64,000 nt of DNA from Coniferiporia sulphurascens (taxonomy: Eukaryota > Basidiomycota > Agaricomycetes > Hymenochaetales > Hymenochaetaceae), in NCBI GenBank assembly GCA_002794785.1, contig NBBA01000004.1, positions 248,001 to 312,000 of the forward strand, written 5' to 3'. The notes under the pieces are model-generated. The model made no database searches, was not told the DNA's origin, and was given only the letters and a program-made list of their open reading frames with translations. Every line of letters starts with the position of its first letter. Position 1 is the first letter of the stretch. A program made the translations under genes and the position numbers. Positions 21,475 to 32,168 of this stretch are shown here, piece after piece.

Positions 21475-22351
21475 TCATTCGGCAACGTATGTACAGCATA
21501 GAAGGAACTTCACGCACCATAATACTTCCGTTTCCCACTTTTCCCTTTTTACTAATGGATTCTGGACACCTATCAACTCGGCTATTGTTTCATCCGGCTC
21601 GCGGACTCTGTTTCTTGTATATTCTCTAGCGACGACTCGGTAGTAGGAAGTGGCGCCATTCGTTTTGTGAACTCTTTCTTTTTCGTAGTTCAATTCGCGA
21701 ACATTTCAATATCTTGTTTTATTTTTCGGCGATATACTGTAATAGTAGTTGATAGTTCCGAATCATCTTGACTCTAGCGGATAAACGAAGGACGCTTAAG
21801 GCATCCGGAAAAGGAATTTAATTTCGAATTGACAGATATTGTTACATTTTTTCCTTACACAGCAGCATCCCTTTCCCGCATACGTATCCCATCAATCGGT
21901 GCAATGCCAGTGGACTAAATGCCGCTCGCCGAAGTCAGCTTCTTGTATTTTTCTGGCACTCTTCACAACAGATATTAAGAGGGCGACTCGAAGTGTGTTG
22001 CAATGTCCGCGTCAACTTTTCCGGAACCGGTAATTCATAGTACGTTACGCCGCTTCTTTAAAAAGATCATCACTAAGAACTGACTACGGCGGTGATAACA
22101 TCCTGCATTGAGCTCGTGTTGCTTTCTGAGTGGATTCTCAATCAATCTAAGTGCTCTTCGACTCCAACATTCATGGGAACGATCACGGGTGCAGCATATG
22201 CAGAGTTTAGGATCACACAACAGATGATCAACTCATCGGAGTCGCAGGTTACGATTACCCCTTCGTCTTGCGCACTCACTCAACGGCTACGCCTATCGAC
22301 ACCGTCAGTAATAGACGAAATTTTTGCTAGGAGAACTTACGCCTTGTCTGG
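21475..22351. repeat. Duplicated spacer between membrane proteins 5 and 6
   Basis: Diverged copy of about 11094-11800 and, in part, 12170-12340. It carries the 3' flank of membrane protein 5 and the promoter region of membrane protein 6. No other gene. Confidence 0.6.
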
Positions 22352-23545
22352 ATGTCACATACTGTTTCCATCCTGCCGCCTGTTCTCCGACAGCTGTCTT
22401 GCATATGTCTATTCGCTCTTTTTCTGGAACGAGTGTATTGCGCGGGTTCAGTGGTGGTAAACGCAACAGACCCTCGTATTCAGTACACTCCACCCTTAGA
22501 CGATGTAGACGCATGGGTTGTAATCGAAGATGGTACTGTGGACATTACACGGACAGGCAACGCGGACGCAACAGCATCCTTCAACTTTACCGGCAGGTCA
22601 AATTGCATAATCCTTCATAGACCTATGCTTACATTGGTCATACTACAGGCACTTATTTCGTTCTCAATTCCATTACCAGTGACAATGATTTTACGGCTGC
22701 CGTCGATATCATATTTGATGGAAGTGTTTCTACGGTGACTGGACGACCTGTCTTCAATAATTCCAATGCAATATTCTCTTTAAACGATCTGGATCCTTCC
22801 GTTCAGCATAATGTCTCGGTGCGGATGTCGCAGACACAGGCCAAGGGAAATGGGACGGTGTGGAACATACTGTTCGTGGAGTGAGTGAACAACTAGCATA
22901 TCCGCCTCGTGATCGTCCGGACTTATTGAAGCAGATATAATCCACCTACCCCAACCCAAAAGACGTCAAAAATTGGTACCATAGTGGGTGCATCAATCGG
23001 TGCTTGTATTGGTATCGGCGCCGTTTGCATTCTCTCAATTTGCCTTCATCGCCGCCAAAAGCGCAAACGCCGAGATGATATGTTGACAGCTGAGCCAATC
23101 ACCACTGGAAGGTCTGAACCTCGCTCACAACTCATGGCTGAGATTCGGTGAATACAATTGAAAACCTGTCCGACTCATGTTAGGTTCTTACGAGTTTTAT
23201 AGTTCGCGTGCAGAACACAAACGACTCAAGCGGGCAGAGCAGGCAGAGGTCACGGTAATGAAATTGGGAGATTACCCTTCGGACTGGAGTCCACTACTGG
23301 AAAAATCGATCACAGATTTACCAGATACTGCCAGGTCGCACATATTTCGAGACGGATTTCCCAGTCCTCTGGTCGACTTAGATACTCAGTCTCGCTCTTG
23401 TGGATCATCGCCACGTGAGACGCTTGTCTACCCGCCATCCGCAAGGCACTCTATGCTCTCCTCTCCTGGGATGGTTGCTGTTGGAACCACAGCTCGGTAC
23501 AGCTCATCAAGCTCCCAGACATTTGTGCAGCAACGTATAGCATAG
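22352..23545 (+). CDS. Tandem membrane protein 6 (intact reference copy)
   Basis: Exons 22352-22592, 22649-22880, 22932-23147 and 23203-23545 join in frame to 343 residues. Signal peptide (LSCICLFALFLERVYC), VNATDPRIQYTPPLDD, a second lobe with DLDPSVQHNVSVRMSQTQ, WNILFVE, a very short Pro/Thr stalk, a helix (IVGASIGACIGIGAVCILSI), a basic cluster RRQKRKRRDD, AEPI...SEPRSQLMAEIR, and a tail with EKSITDLPDTARS, PLVDLDTQS, SSPRETL and a Ser-rich end. Intron 1 starts with GC (GCAGGT), while membrane proteins 5 and 7 have GT at the same site. It is closest to membrane proteins 5 and 7. No catalytic motif; probable surface protein of unknown ligand. Confidence 0.83.
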
Positions 23546-25304
23546 AAGGAGCTTTACACGCCATAAAACTTTCGTTTCCCGCATTTCCCTTCTTAGTAGT
23601 TGATAAACACTTATGGTTCACTCCGAGTGATGACTGTACTGCTTGTCGTCGGCACACGACCAATTCATTCTGACCTCATTTTGGCCAGCGGGCGCTCAAT
23701 TAGTTTCATGACAACTCAAATACTTATTTTTATTGTTGCGCTATTTATGATACAGTAACTAAACGTTCCAACTTGGGCTGATTCCTGAAATTGGCGAAGA
23801 TTTGATACTTCGTCGCGATCGGACAGGTTTTCATGGAAGGTTTCGGTGGATCGCTGCGGTCAATTTCAGTTACGCCCACACTACCACGTTCCTTGAGTTT
23901 TGAATCCCTTGTCCTTTAAAAGCCTCCGTCCATTTTCAGCGATCGCTACCCAATCTCAATTCAGCTGATGGGTGAATGTACCGGAGAAAACTGCCAATGG
24001 CGACATTACAGTATCGTCAAATTACTACGACCCTTCCAGCGGCCTTTCTTTATTATCCACTGTTAGATGAAGGTTCAAGTTGATGCACAACGCGCCCGTT
24101 AAGATATACTCCCATGCCTGCCTCGGTTGTCAATCATGAATGTTGGGAAGGTAATACATACGTCGCTGTTAACTTGAAGGCAGTGGCCTACTTCAGCCTG
24201 TCCGGGTGGCAACCGTGTAGCGACCTACAGCGGTATGTTCCGCACCAGCAAAAATGATCACAGGGAACTGATCCGGGTCGTCCAAATTCCTACTACACTG
24301 ACACTCCCTCATGCTCTGTAAGTGTGCCCGGAATAAACCCTTTTGCTTCTTGGCTAGTTGATGTCTTGCCCTAAACTGCAGCGACTGCACGAGAAATAGA
24401 TTGCGAGCATACTCACAGAGCGCTCCGATCGCGGCTTGGAATAGAGTGCCGCCCGCTTTGAAAGGCTGCCTGCGATGAATTTGATGGGTCTCTCCCTAAA
24501 ATACACGGAACACATCGCCACCTTAAAACCTTTTATACCAAGATCTTTTGAGATCAGATAGTTTTATCGATGTTGTGCACAGCCCAAGAAAATGACAGAC
24601 TGAAGATTTGGAACCTGTACAGAGACCGTGTTTCTTACAAGTTACTATTTTGGGACCCGAACTCACACGAATGCATAACCAGGTCGCCGATGATTGATCT
24701 TACCAAAGGTTCCGGCTTCGTCTCACATCTGCACTAGCACGGTGCAAACTCCATCAACAGCCGCAGACTATGGAATTCATCAAGCTTCCGAGAAGCTTGA
24801 TCTGCTCAGCTGCGAGCAGGGCCAGCACAGATCAACGCTTGCAGGACGACGCCGACGGCGAATGTACATTGGTTACAGAGATGTCTTCCCACGAAAAAAA
24901 AGCTTGCGACTGCGACTTTCTTCCTGACTTTCGCCGGACGGACCATCTCTGTTTTCTTGGACAGAAACTGGTGCATCTGGGCATTTGAATTTTTTTCAAA
25001 TTCTGGCAAATATGTTCCTGGGGGAAATTGACTCAGGAGCAATACTCGGCTGGAACCCACACTCATCCGGCCTGTTTACTATTTGGATCAGGCTATAAGC
25101 GGTACATCAACCCTCTTCTTTGATATCGTGATGCAACCCTTCTCCAATATAAGCGACGATGGATGGTCACCTACCGAGTTGCGATCTAGCCCACTGGTTC
25201 AACACGGTTGCTCCACCCGTCTCTGGTTTACTCCTTCGCCGGTCTATTTCCCTCAGCACTTAATGATACTCCTGCTGGGTGAACTTTCTGGACAATTGCT
25301 CTGA
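23546..25304. other. Intergenic spacer
   Basis: 1.76 kb. Around 24180-24290 there is weak resemblance to the duplicated promoter blocks (GATCAC.GGGAACTGA). No gene recognised; the minus-strand frame at 24193-24390 has no known domain. Confidence 0.45.
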
Positions 25305-27111
25305 ATGCCACATACTGTTTCCATCTTTTCGCTTGTTCTCAGACAGCTGTCTTGCGTATGTCTTTTCGCTCTCTTTCTGGAGCGAGTGTATTGCGCCGAG
25401 ACGGTATTGGTGAACGCAACCGACCCAGGCATTCAGTACAGCACCCGTTTAGGCGATGGTGCAAACGGGGACAATGGATGGGAGATATTCGATAATGATA
25501 ATACAAACATCACTTGGACGAGCGACGCTAATGCAACAGCATCCTTTAACTTTACTGGTAAGTCAAACTGCATAATCCTTTACAGACCTAAGCTTACATT
25601 GCTCATACAGGCACTTCTTTCACTCTCAACTCCCTTTTTAAAAATAACAGTGGTTTTTCTCCGGCTGCTGTCGATATCACATTTGATGGGAATATTTCTA
25701 CGGTGAATGGACACCCTGTCTCCAAGGGTTCAAGCGCAATATTCTCTCAGCTCGATCTGGATCCTTCCGTCCAGCATAATGTGTCGATGCAAATGTCGCA
25801 GATACAGGGCGGGGGAAAGGGGGCGTGGAACATAATGTCCATAGAGTGAGTGAACAACGCATTGGCTTCGTAACTGCCTGGACTCATTGAAGTAGATTCG
25901 ATCCACCTAGTGGCCCTTCTTCGGTCATATCATTGCCCCTATTCCCAAGTTCAACTTCGACTACAGGCCCAGCCCAAACTTCAAGTCCGCCCCCGAAGGT
26001 ACCCAAACCTCTTACCGGGACCATAGTAGGCGCAGTAGTTGGTGCTTGTCTTGGTATCGGCGTCATTTGCATTCTCTCAATTTGCCTTCATCGCCACCGC
26101 CGCCGGTCGGCTGAGCTCGTACCCGAGCCGCTTGTAATCATCACAACAACAACCCCCTCATCTCGCCGTAATCGGTCTCAGTTTCGACGTATCTACTCGG
26201 ACTACCTACCGCGCTTTGCGGCGCCAACATCCATGTGGCCGTCTTCTACCGCTCCAACTACAGCCGCGCCACCCTTGCCGATTATGGTTGCCACGCGAGA
26301 CCCGCTTCACGGGAAGATTACACCGTTTGTACTACCCGAACCAGCGCCGATGGCGCTTGCACCACCCCCACCGAAGCGCACGGTGCGCCAGCGTGTGAAT
26401 ACATCGTTTTTCGTCATGAATCCTTCGAGCCATTCGAGCCGTTCGGAGCAATCGCAACCGGCCAGGCACCTACGGGATACGAGTGCTCCCGACACAGCCC
26501 CTAGGCATTCGCGCACCGCAAAAAAAGCGGGAAGGGTGCTATTTCCCCAAGTAGACGGGAGCGCGGATGCAGCTCCGCAGAGCGTGCGGCGGCAAAACAA
26601 GGGAAAACAGCGAGCCATAGAGTTCGAGATCGAGCCCATCTCGAACGACCGTGCCACGCCCACCAAGATGAGGCGTGGTCAGTCGATACGCCGTTTCTTC
26701 TTCACCACGAATCCGTCGTCTGCCTCTGGTTCATCCAGTTCTTCGTCGCACCATTCGAAGAACGGAAGGCGGGCTGCAGTCGCTGATTACGTTCGCGCGC
26801 AAATGCAAATGCAACAGAAGCCTTGGACGAATATTGCTTCCAAGTCATCGCCCGCCCCACTGTCAAGGCCAAACGAGACAGCGGCACCACCTGCCTTAGA
26901 TGTACTCAGACCTGCAACTCCAGAGCCAAGAAGACATAGCGAAACGGTGCCTTCGGTAAATACCCCACAGAAAGACTTCATTTCCGGCCCACAAAAGGAC
27001 CCAATCTCTAATGTAGAGGCAGATCCGGGTGAACGTAGTGATTACGCGGAGTCGGTACTATCCGAAATCCCTAGACCGCGGCTTGACAAGGGGAAGGGTC
27101 GGGCATTCTAA
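25305..27111 (+). CDS. Tandem membrane protein 7 with an exchanged cytoplasmic tail
   Basis: Exons 25305-25557, 25611-25845 and 25893-27111 give 568 residues. The first part is nearly the same as membrane proteins 5 and 6: LSCVCLFALFLERVYC, VNATDPGIQYSTRLGDG, GTSFTLNS, DLDPSVQHNVSMQMSQIQ, and a helix (VVGACLGIGVICILSICLHR). The similarity ends at about 26096, just past the helix. From there a single uninterrupted exon codes for about 340 residues of Pro/Ser/Arg-rich, low-complexity tail (PSSRRNRSQFRRIY, RGQSIRRFFFTTNPSS, ending RLDKGKGRAF). The AEPI...LMAEIR motif and the third intron of the relatives are absent. The tail holds two similar blocks (F.VMNPSSHSSRS and FFTTNPSSASGSS). It looks like a fusion of a standard ectodomain and helix with a foreign cytoplasmic region. 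Confidence 0.8.
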
Positions 27112-27401
27112 CAACCATCCGAGATGCATAGCTCGTGGAGCTCACACTTATTTATTATCTAGCCCGTTAAGGGCTTGTGGACAGGATTCTTCAATTATTC
27201 ATTTTTTATCGAGGTTCTACGCGCCTCCGTCATACATTGTACGCTTGTCAGCAAACCAATTCCTATCAACATTATTTTTACGACGGAAATTTCCGCGCAT
27301 GTTTTAGTAGCAGTAAAAAATACATATTAGCCAGAATTCTGTTGGGCTCAAACGAGACTTTGCGGTGCGATCGACAGCCCGAGACTTGAATTCACCAGAG
27401 C

Positions 27402-28800
27402 TTAGATTTCATCATCCGTACATCCTTTCCATTCCTCTTCTTTGGCAGGCAGCAGCGACGCAGCCGCAAGCGCGGCGAATACCAGTCCGAGGACAACGGT
27501 GTAAACAAGCTCCCCGTGGGTCGTGATACATGCTGTGCTCAATTTGCGCGGCGAACAATGATGTCGTCGCCGCAGAACCGATGGAACGAGCGACTGCGCA
27601 TACAGCTGTGCGGAGAGCCCATTTATATTGCTGCTTGTTCGGTGAGGATAATATTTGAAGCGCGACCTACGTAATTGGTCTCATTCCGTCAGCCGAGAAC
27701 AACGAGAAACCGCAAACTGGTCGCGCAGTCCCTGGCTCACGTCCGCGAACACGCAGTGGAACAGTTAGGGGCTTGTACCACGCAGGTGATGTGATCACGC
27801 TTTTTCCATCGCGCAATGACAAGGAACAGCGCAAAGATTGGAAAATTGAACAAGAGTGCAATCATGAACAGCCTCCTCGGCCCTAACCAAGTATAGAGCT
27901 TTGCGAAGAAGAATACTTATAAGGTGTCCGTGAGGATGCCATAGCTTTCCAGGCGCAATCTGATCGTTAGTGAAAAAAAACCAAGCACCCCGATAGGAAT
28001 GGAAGTAGCGTAGAAAAACTGCTGTACAGCGAGGAGAGCGCGAGGCAGGGGGAGGCGTAAACCAGGATAGTGACGGAGACTCGCAATGACGCGGAGTGTA
28101 CGCTGTCTGTCGTTTAGATTCTTGGCCATGCGGAAGTCCCGTTCCCTGAGTCGGGAGTGGTCAGTGTGCCTTCCCTCCCGTGTACTGTCCTGTTCAATCT
28201 TCTATTGCTTTTTCCTGGCTTGAGGCTCAAAGGTTATGCATAAAGCCCGATTTCACGGCGATCACCTAGACCTTGCCTACCTCAACAGAAGGACTAAGGG
28301 GACAACTGAGAGACTAAGAAAATAGCGACCACCGAAGAAAGGACATAGTAAATTCAGTCAGGCCCTAAGTGATTCACCCGGTGGTAGCGCCATGGACCAA
28401 ACGACAGACACGAACACAAATGCTTGTGCAACTCATATTCTTAATGAGGCCCCAGTTTTCACTGAGAATGCTGGCCAGAAAATGACTGTGGACGAGTAAG
28501 TGGATTAGAAGGAAGTTTAAGCGTAATTTTGTGCCCGGGGATGAACCAAAAGAAAGTCCTCGATAAGCCAAAGCTAAGCATGGATATTATTAACCCCGAA
28601 AAGTCCAAGATGTGTACTAGACGTCGACCGAGAAAGTCAGCAAGTGGCCCCAATATAAAATGGACATTTCTTTATATGCAAAGAATAATGAGCTTTGGAG
28701 GTTCAGCCGAAGTAGACAGTGGGCGAAAGCTTGAGACAATCAAAAGACAAACTCGGATGTTCGTAACCGACCACAAGGCCAGCATACTGTAAGTGGCCCA
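27402..28800 (-). pseudogene. Decayed MFS transporter
   Basis: Pieces of a major facilitator superfamily transporter run on the minus strand. GPLADFLGRRLVHI with SMLSFGLSRTFFWF near 28550-28653 is the loop 2-3 signature and the next helix. LGPRRLFMIALLFNFPIFAL lies near 27830-27900. RTAVCAVARSIGSAATTSLF with GELVYTVVLGLVFAALAAAS and a C-terminal stop lie near 27402-27650. The pieces are in different frames, with stops between them and no workable exon structure, and the N-terminal third is unrecognisable. Drug/sugar-type fungal MFS carriers have these motifs; the substrate is not inferable. Confidence 0.75.
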
Positions 28801-30436
28801 CTTTTTGTTCATCTTTCCAGTTACGTTCAAGCACTTGACGAGCTATGTGAGCCGAAAAAAATCATGTTTCAGGAATGTACTTTGATCTATTGACCACATT
28901 GATGAATTCGTGGATTAATCTTTTTACCTGGGAAGTCAGGGGTTCGAAAAGTTGCAAGAACGGAAGTATCGCAAGCCGTGATTCCGGTAGCTAAGTTGGT
29001 CCGGACCTTGATTTTCACAATGATGATTGTTGAAAAGAGGATTTTCTTTTGTCAGATTCGTTCACGGTACCGGTGAGTCACGGTGTTGGCGATGCATTTT
29101 TAGATGCGACGACGTCGTTCAAATCGTATTCCGGCATCTGACGAGAGTCAAGCGACTCGCTACTGCAAGTGTCTGAGGCCGGAAGTAAACATGTGAGTGA
29201 ATAAAGCAGTAACAAGCGAGGCTTCATATCACATTGCAATATGCTTTGGCAGCGTCCAGAAAAAGGTGGATCATTTGAATGAACTTGAAGGAGGTTTATA
29301 TTTGGAATTCGCTTGTGGAAAGGTCACGTGGATTATTCGGCTGTTTCCGAAAGAAAAGAATTATTTGTTTGTTTGTATCTCTTCAGAGGCTTGCCAACCG
29401 ACATTCTCCCTGCTTGATGGTAGCGGAATCTGCTCATGAAAATCGTTGACGACTCACCTCCCTGTGTATCTATATTCAGGAAATGTCCTACCGTGTACCG
29501 TTTGTGGCGTTATTTTTCCGGACTCTACCAGCAGACGACCTTGAGTCTCCATTACAGTACGGCACAAATGTGGATGCAAGTCCCGCCATGCAAGACGCCC
29601 TCTTTGCCACGCACACCATTTCGTTGTATTCTTCCCTTGGTCTCAAATAGCGACCAATCCCATGGCTCGTGACTAGCTACCGCAGTTCGGAGAAAATGGC
29701 ATAATTGTCGGATACGGACGCTGGCACAGGGAAGACGAACCGTGCGTTTATTTTGGTTTTCTATTTGTGATATGTGCGGAGAAATTAGCATGCCAGGAAG
29801 ACTACATGGCTATGTTACCCGCTGTTTGATCTCGTTCGCCGGCCCCGCGCGAAGTTGTAGCTAAACCGTTCAACCGTTCCTCCTAGAAGTCATGGATTTG
29901 GCGAAGATGATCCGTGTGGGGTGCAACTAAACCCGAAAATTACTCTAGTGCTACCAAAGAGTATTCTTATTTCGAGGCTACGTGCTGCCCGTATATGCTC
30001 TGTGCTTTGAAACTGCGATTATCTGGATGCCTCGGAGCTTGTTATACTAAAAACATCTAGTCTCTTCAATCCGGACGATGTCATGAAGTTCGTATCCTCG
30101 GATCTACCATACGCAGTCATCGCACACGCCGTCCGGAATAATACTTCGTGAACTTGTCGGGTGTTTCTCTGTATCCCTTATGCATCCGTCATCCGTGCAG
30201 CAGTCAACAATTGCGGAGGGGGAATGCGATATCCGTTGCCGAGCGCCTCCGTGCACATGCCGTCGGGCTATCCTATCGACGGAGATGGACGAATAGTGTC
30301 AGCGAATGGTGAATGGTGACAGATGACCTCAAAAGCAATTATACGGAATACATGCAAAGCAATCGTATAAAGGGCGCGTTTCGTGGGGCTGGAGATCCTC
30401 ACCGCTACTGTTCTCAAGTCAGAAAACACGATCAGC
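28801..30436. other. Intergenic spacer with one exon-like frame
   Basis: No gene model supported. One stretch, after an AG at about 29479 to a TAG at about 29650, reads as a plausible terminal exon (SYRVPFVALFFRTLPADDLE...) but has no family I recognise and no clear upstream exon. Confidence 0.35.
30365..30372 (+). promoter_or_regulatory. TATA-like box of the AA9 gene
   Basis: TATAAAGG lies 72 nt upstream of the AA9 start codon, the usual spacing for a strong fungal promoter. Inference from position and sequence only. Confidence 0.5.
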
Positions 30437-31444
30437 ATGAAGTCTTTCATCAAATTGTCAGTTGCCCTCGCGGCGCTCGCCTCGCAGGCTGCTGCCCACT
30501 GTTCGTCCTTTGTCGCCCTATCGCTTCTCAACCTCCCCACTGACACGTGTTGACATACAGACACCTTCCCCTCGCTCGTCGTTGGCGGTACCACGACGCC
30601 CGCATGGGTTAACGTTCGCCAGACGAACAACTTTAACACGCAGGCACCGGTTACGGACGTGACCTCACCGGACCTGCGCTGCTACGACTCCGCGGAGCCA
30701 GGAACAGCGACGACGATCAACGTCGGTGCGGGCCAGCAGCTCGGTATCATGAGCGACGGCACGATCTACCACCCTGGTGTCGTAAACGTGTACATGGCGC
30801 GCGCACCCGACAGCGTCACTGGCTGGGCCGGAGACGGTGACGTGTGGTTCAAGGTCTACCAGATCTCGGCCGTCACGAACGGCGGCGAGAGCATCACTTT
30901 CCCAGCAGAGGGTTAGTCCTCCATTCTTCCTTTGTCCTGAACTTGGAACACGTTGACTGACGAATGAGATGAAAAGGTCTTCCGGGAGTGACCTTCACGC
31001 TCCCCTCCGCTCTTCCGTCTGGACAGTGAGTTTGTTCTATCCAGTAAAGGGTCCACTTTGTCCCTGAACACACTATATTAGGTACCTCGTCCGCATGGAG
31101 GCTATTGCGCTGCACGTCGCACAGTCCTTTGGCGGTGCCCAGTTCTACCTCTCTTGCGGTCAGGTCGAGGTCACCAACGGCGGTAGCGGCACCCCCGGCC
31201 CCTTGGTGGCGATTCCCGGTGTATACACCGGCTACGTACGTCTCTTTAACTTCGGAACTCTTCTGAATGCATGTGCTAATCGCTATTCCGTCGTTCTTCC
31301 CACAGGAACCGGGCATCCTCATCAACATCAACTACCCGATCCCGACGAACTACACCCAGCCCGGACCCGTGAGTATTTGACCGTCACGAGAGTTTTCCAT
31401 GATTAATGAATCTTTCCTCTGCACAGGCTGTCTGGTCGGGGTGA
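30437..31444 (+). CDS. AA9 lytic polysaccharide monooxygenase, secreted
   Basis: Six exons (30437-30500, 30561-30911, 30977-31025, 31082-31235, 31306-31368, 31427-31444) give 232 residues. The signal peptide ([20 protein letters not shown]) ends directly before His21, which becomes the N-terminal His of the copper-binding histidine brace. The second brace ligand is His92 in [11 protein letters not shown]. The axial region is present as [15 protein letters not shown], with the conserved His and Gln-x-Tyr. AA9 enzymes cleave cellulose, and some cleave hemicelluloses, oxidatively, using Cu and H2O2/O2. There is no CBM1; the C terminus ([14 protein letters not shown]) ends the catalytic domain, as in single-domain members. 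All donors are GT and all acceptors AG. The gene is complete. Confidence 0.95.
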
Positions 31445-32168
31445 ACGGCTCCTCAAGGCGTCCAATCCTAGAGAAGGTGCCAGCGTTTGGAGCACGCGAA
31501 CTGTTCCAACTTGGCATCTAGTCTCATTTAGCTATTTCTGTTGTATCCGAATTTCGAATATAAATTGTGTTGAACTGCGCTGGCACTATGTTCCTCGGGC
31601 TTCTCTGTCATCAATTCCTACACATGGACCTGCTGTTCGGGTCTATTTGTTTGGTGTAGACGTATCTTTGATGGGGTGACTTAGCACAGCCAGGAAGGCT
31701 GTTTAAGACGGAACACGGGCGATGGCCGAACTGGCCCGTGTGTTGCGGCCGCAACGGATATTTGTAGGTAGCTAATGCTTCTTTGTTCTCTTCCATGTCT
31801 AGCCTGGGAGCTGTTAACCATGCAAGACTGTCCGCTTCAACATTCTCGACGAACCCCTCGGTGCCCTTTGGTCTGGAAAACAACTTTGAGTGTGCAAGGA
31901 TAAGTAGAAAATCAGGCACGAGGATCGACAAGTTTGATGAAAGGTATGTTGTGGCAGGGTCAACCGCGTACTTATTCATCGCATTTTCTCCTTTTAATCA
32001 TTTTTCCTTCTTTTCGCTTCTTCCTTCTGGCGCATTTGGCCGAACTGTACTGCCGACTGCATCGCGTTTTGACTCAAGCTCGATGCAAGCGGCCGAAGGT
32101 ATTTCATATAGCTATTAAAGGATGGACCTGAACTGCCAACAGCAGCAGCAACGTCGACGATAACGTCC
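31445..32168. other. Intergenic spacer
   Basis: 3' flank of the AA9 gene and promoter of the acyltransferase gene. Overlapping short frames at 31611-32118 have no recognisable domain. Confidence 0.5.

Noticed and set aside
28925..28965. Possible tRNA T-arm (GGGGTTCGAA)
   Set aside because: No matching acceptor stem, anticodon arm or D-arm could be paired around it.
30268..30639. 123-codon minus-strand frame overlapping the AA9 start
   Set aside because: Antisense shadow of the AA9 promoter and first exons.
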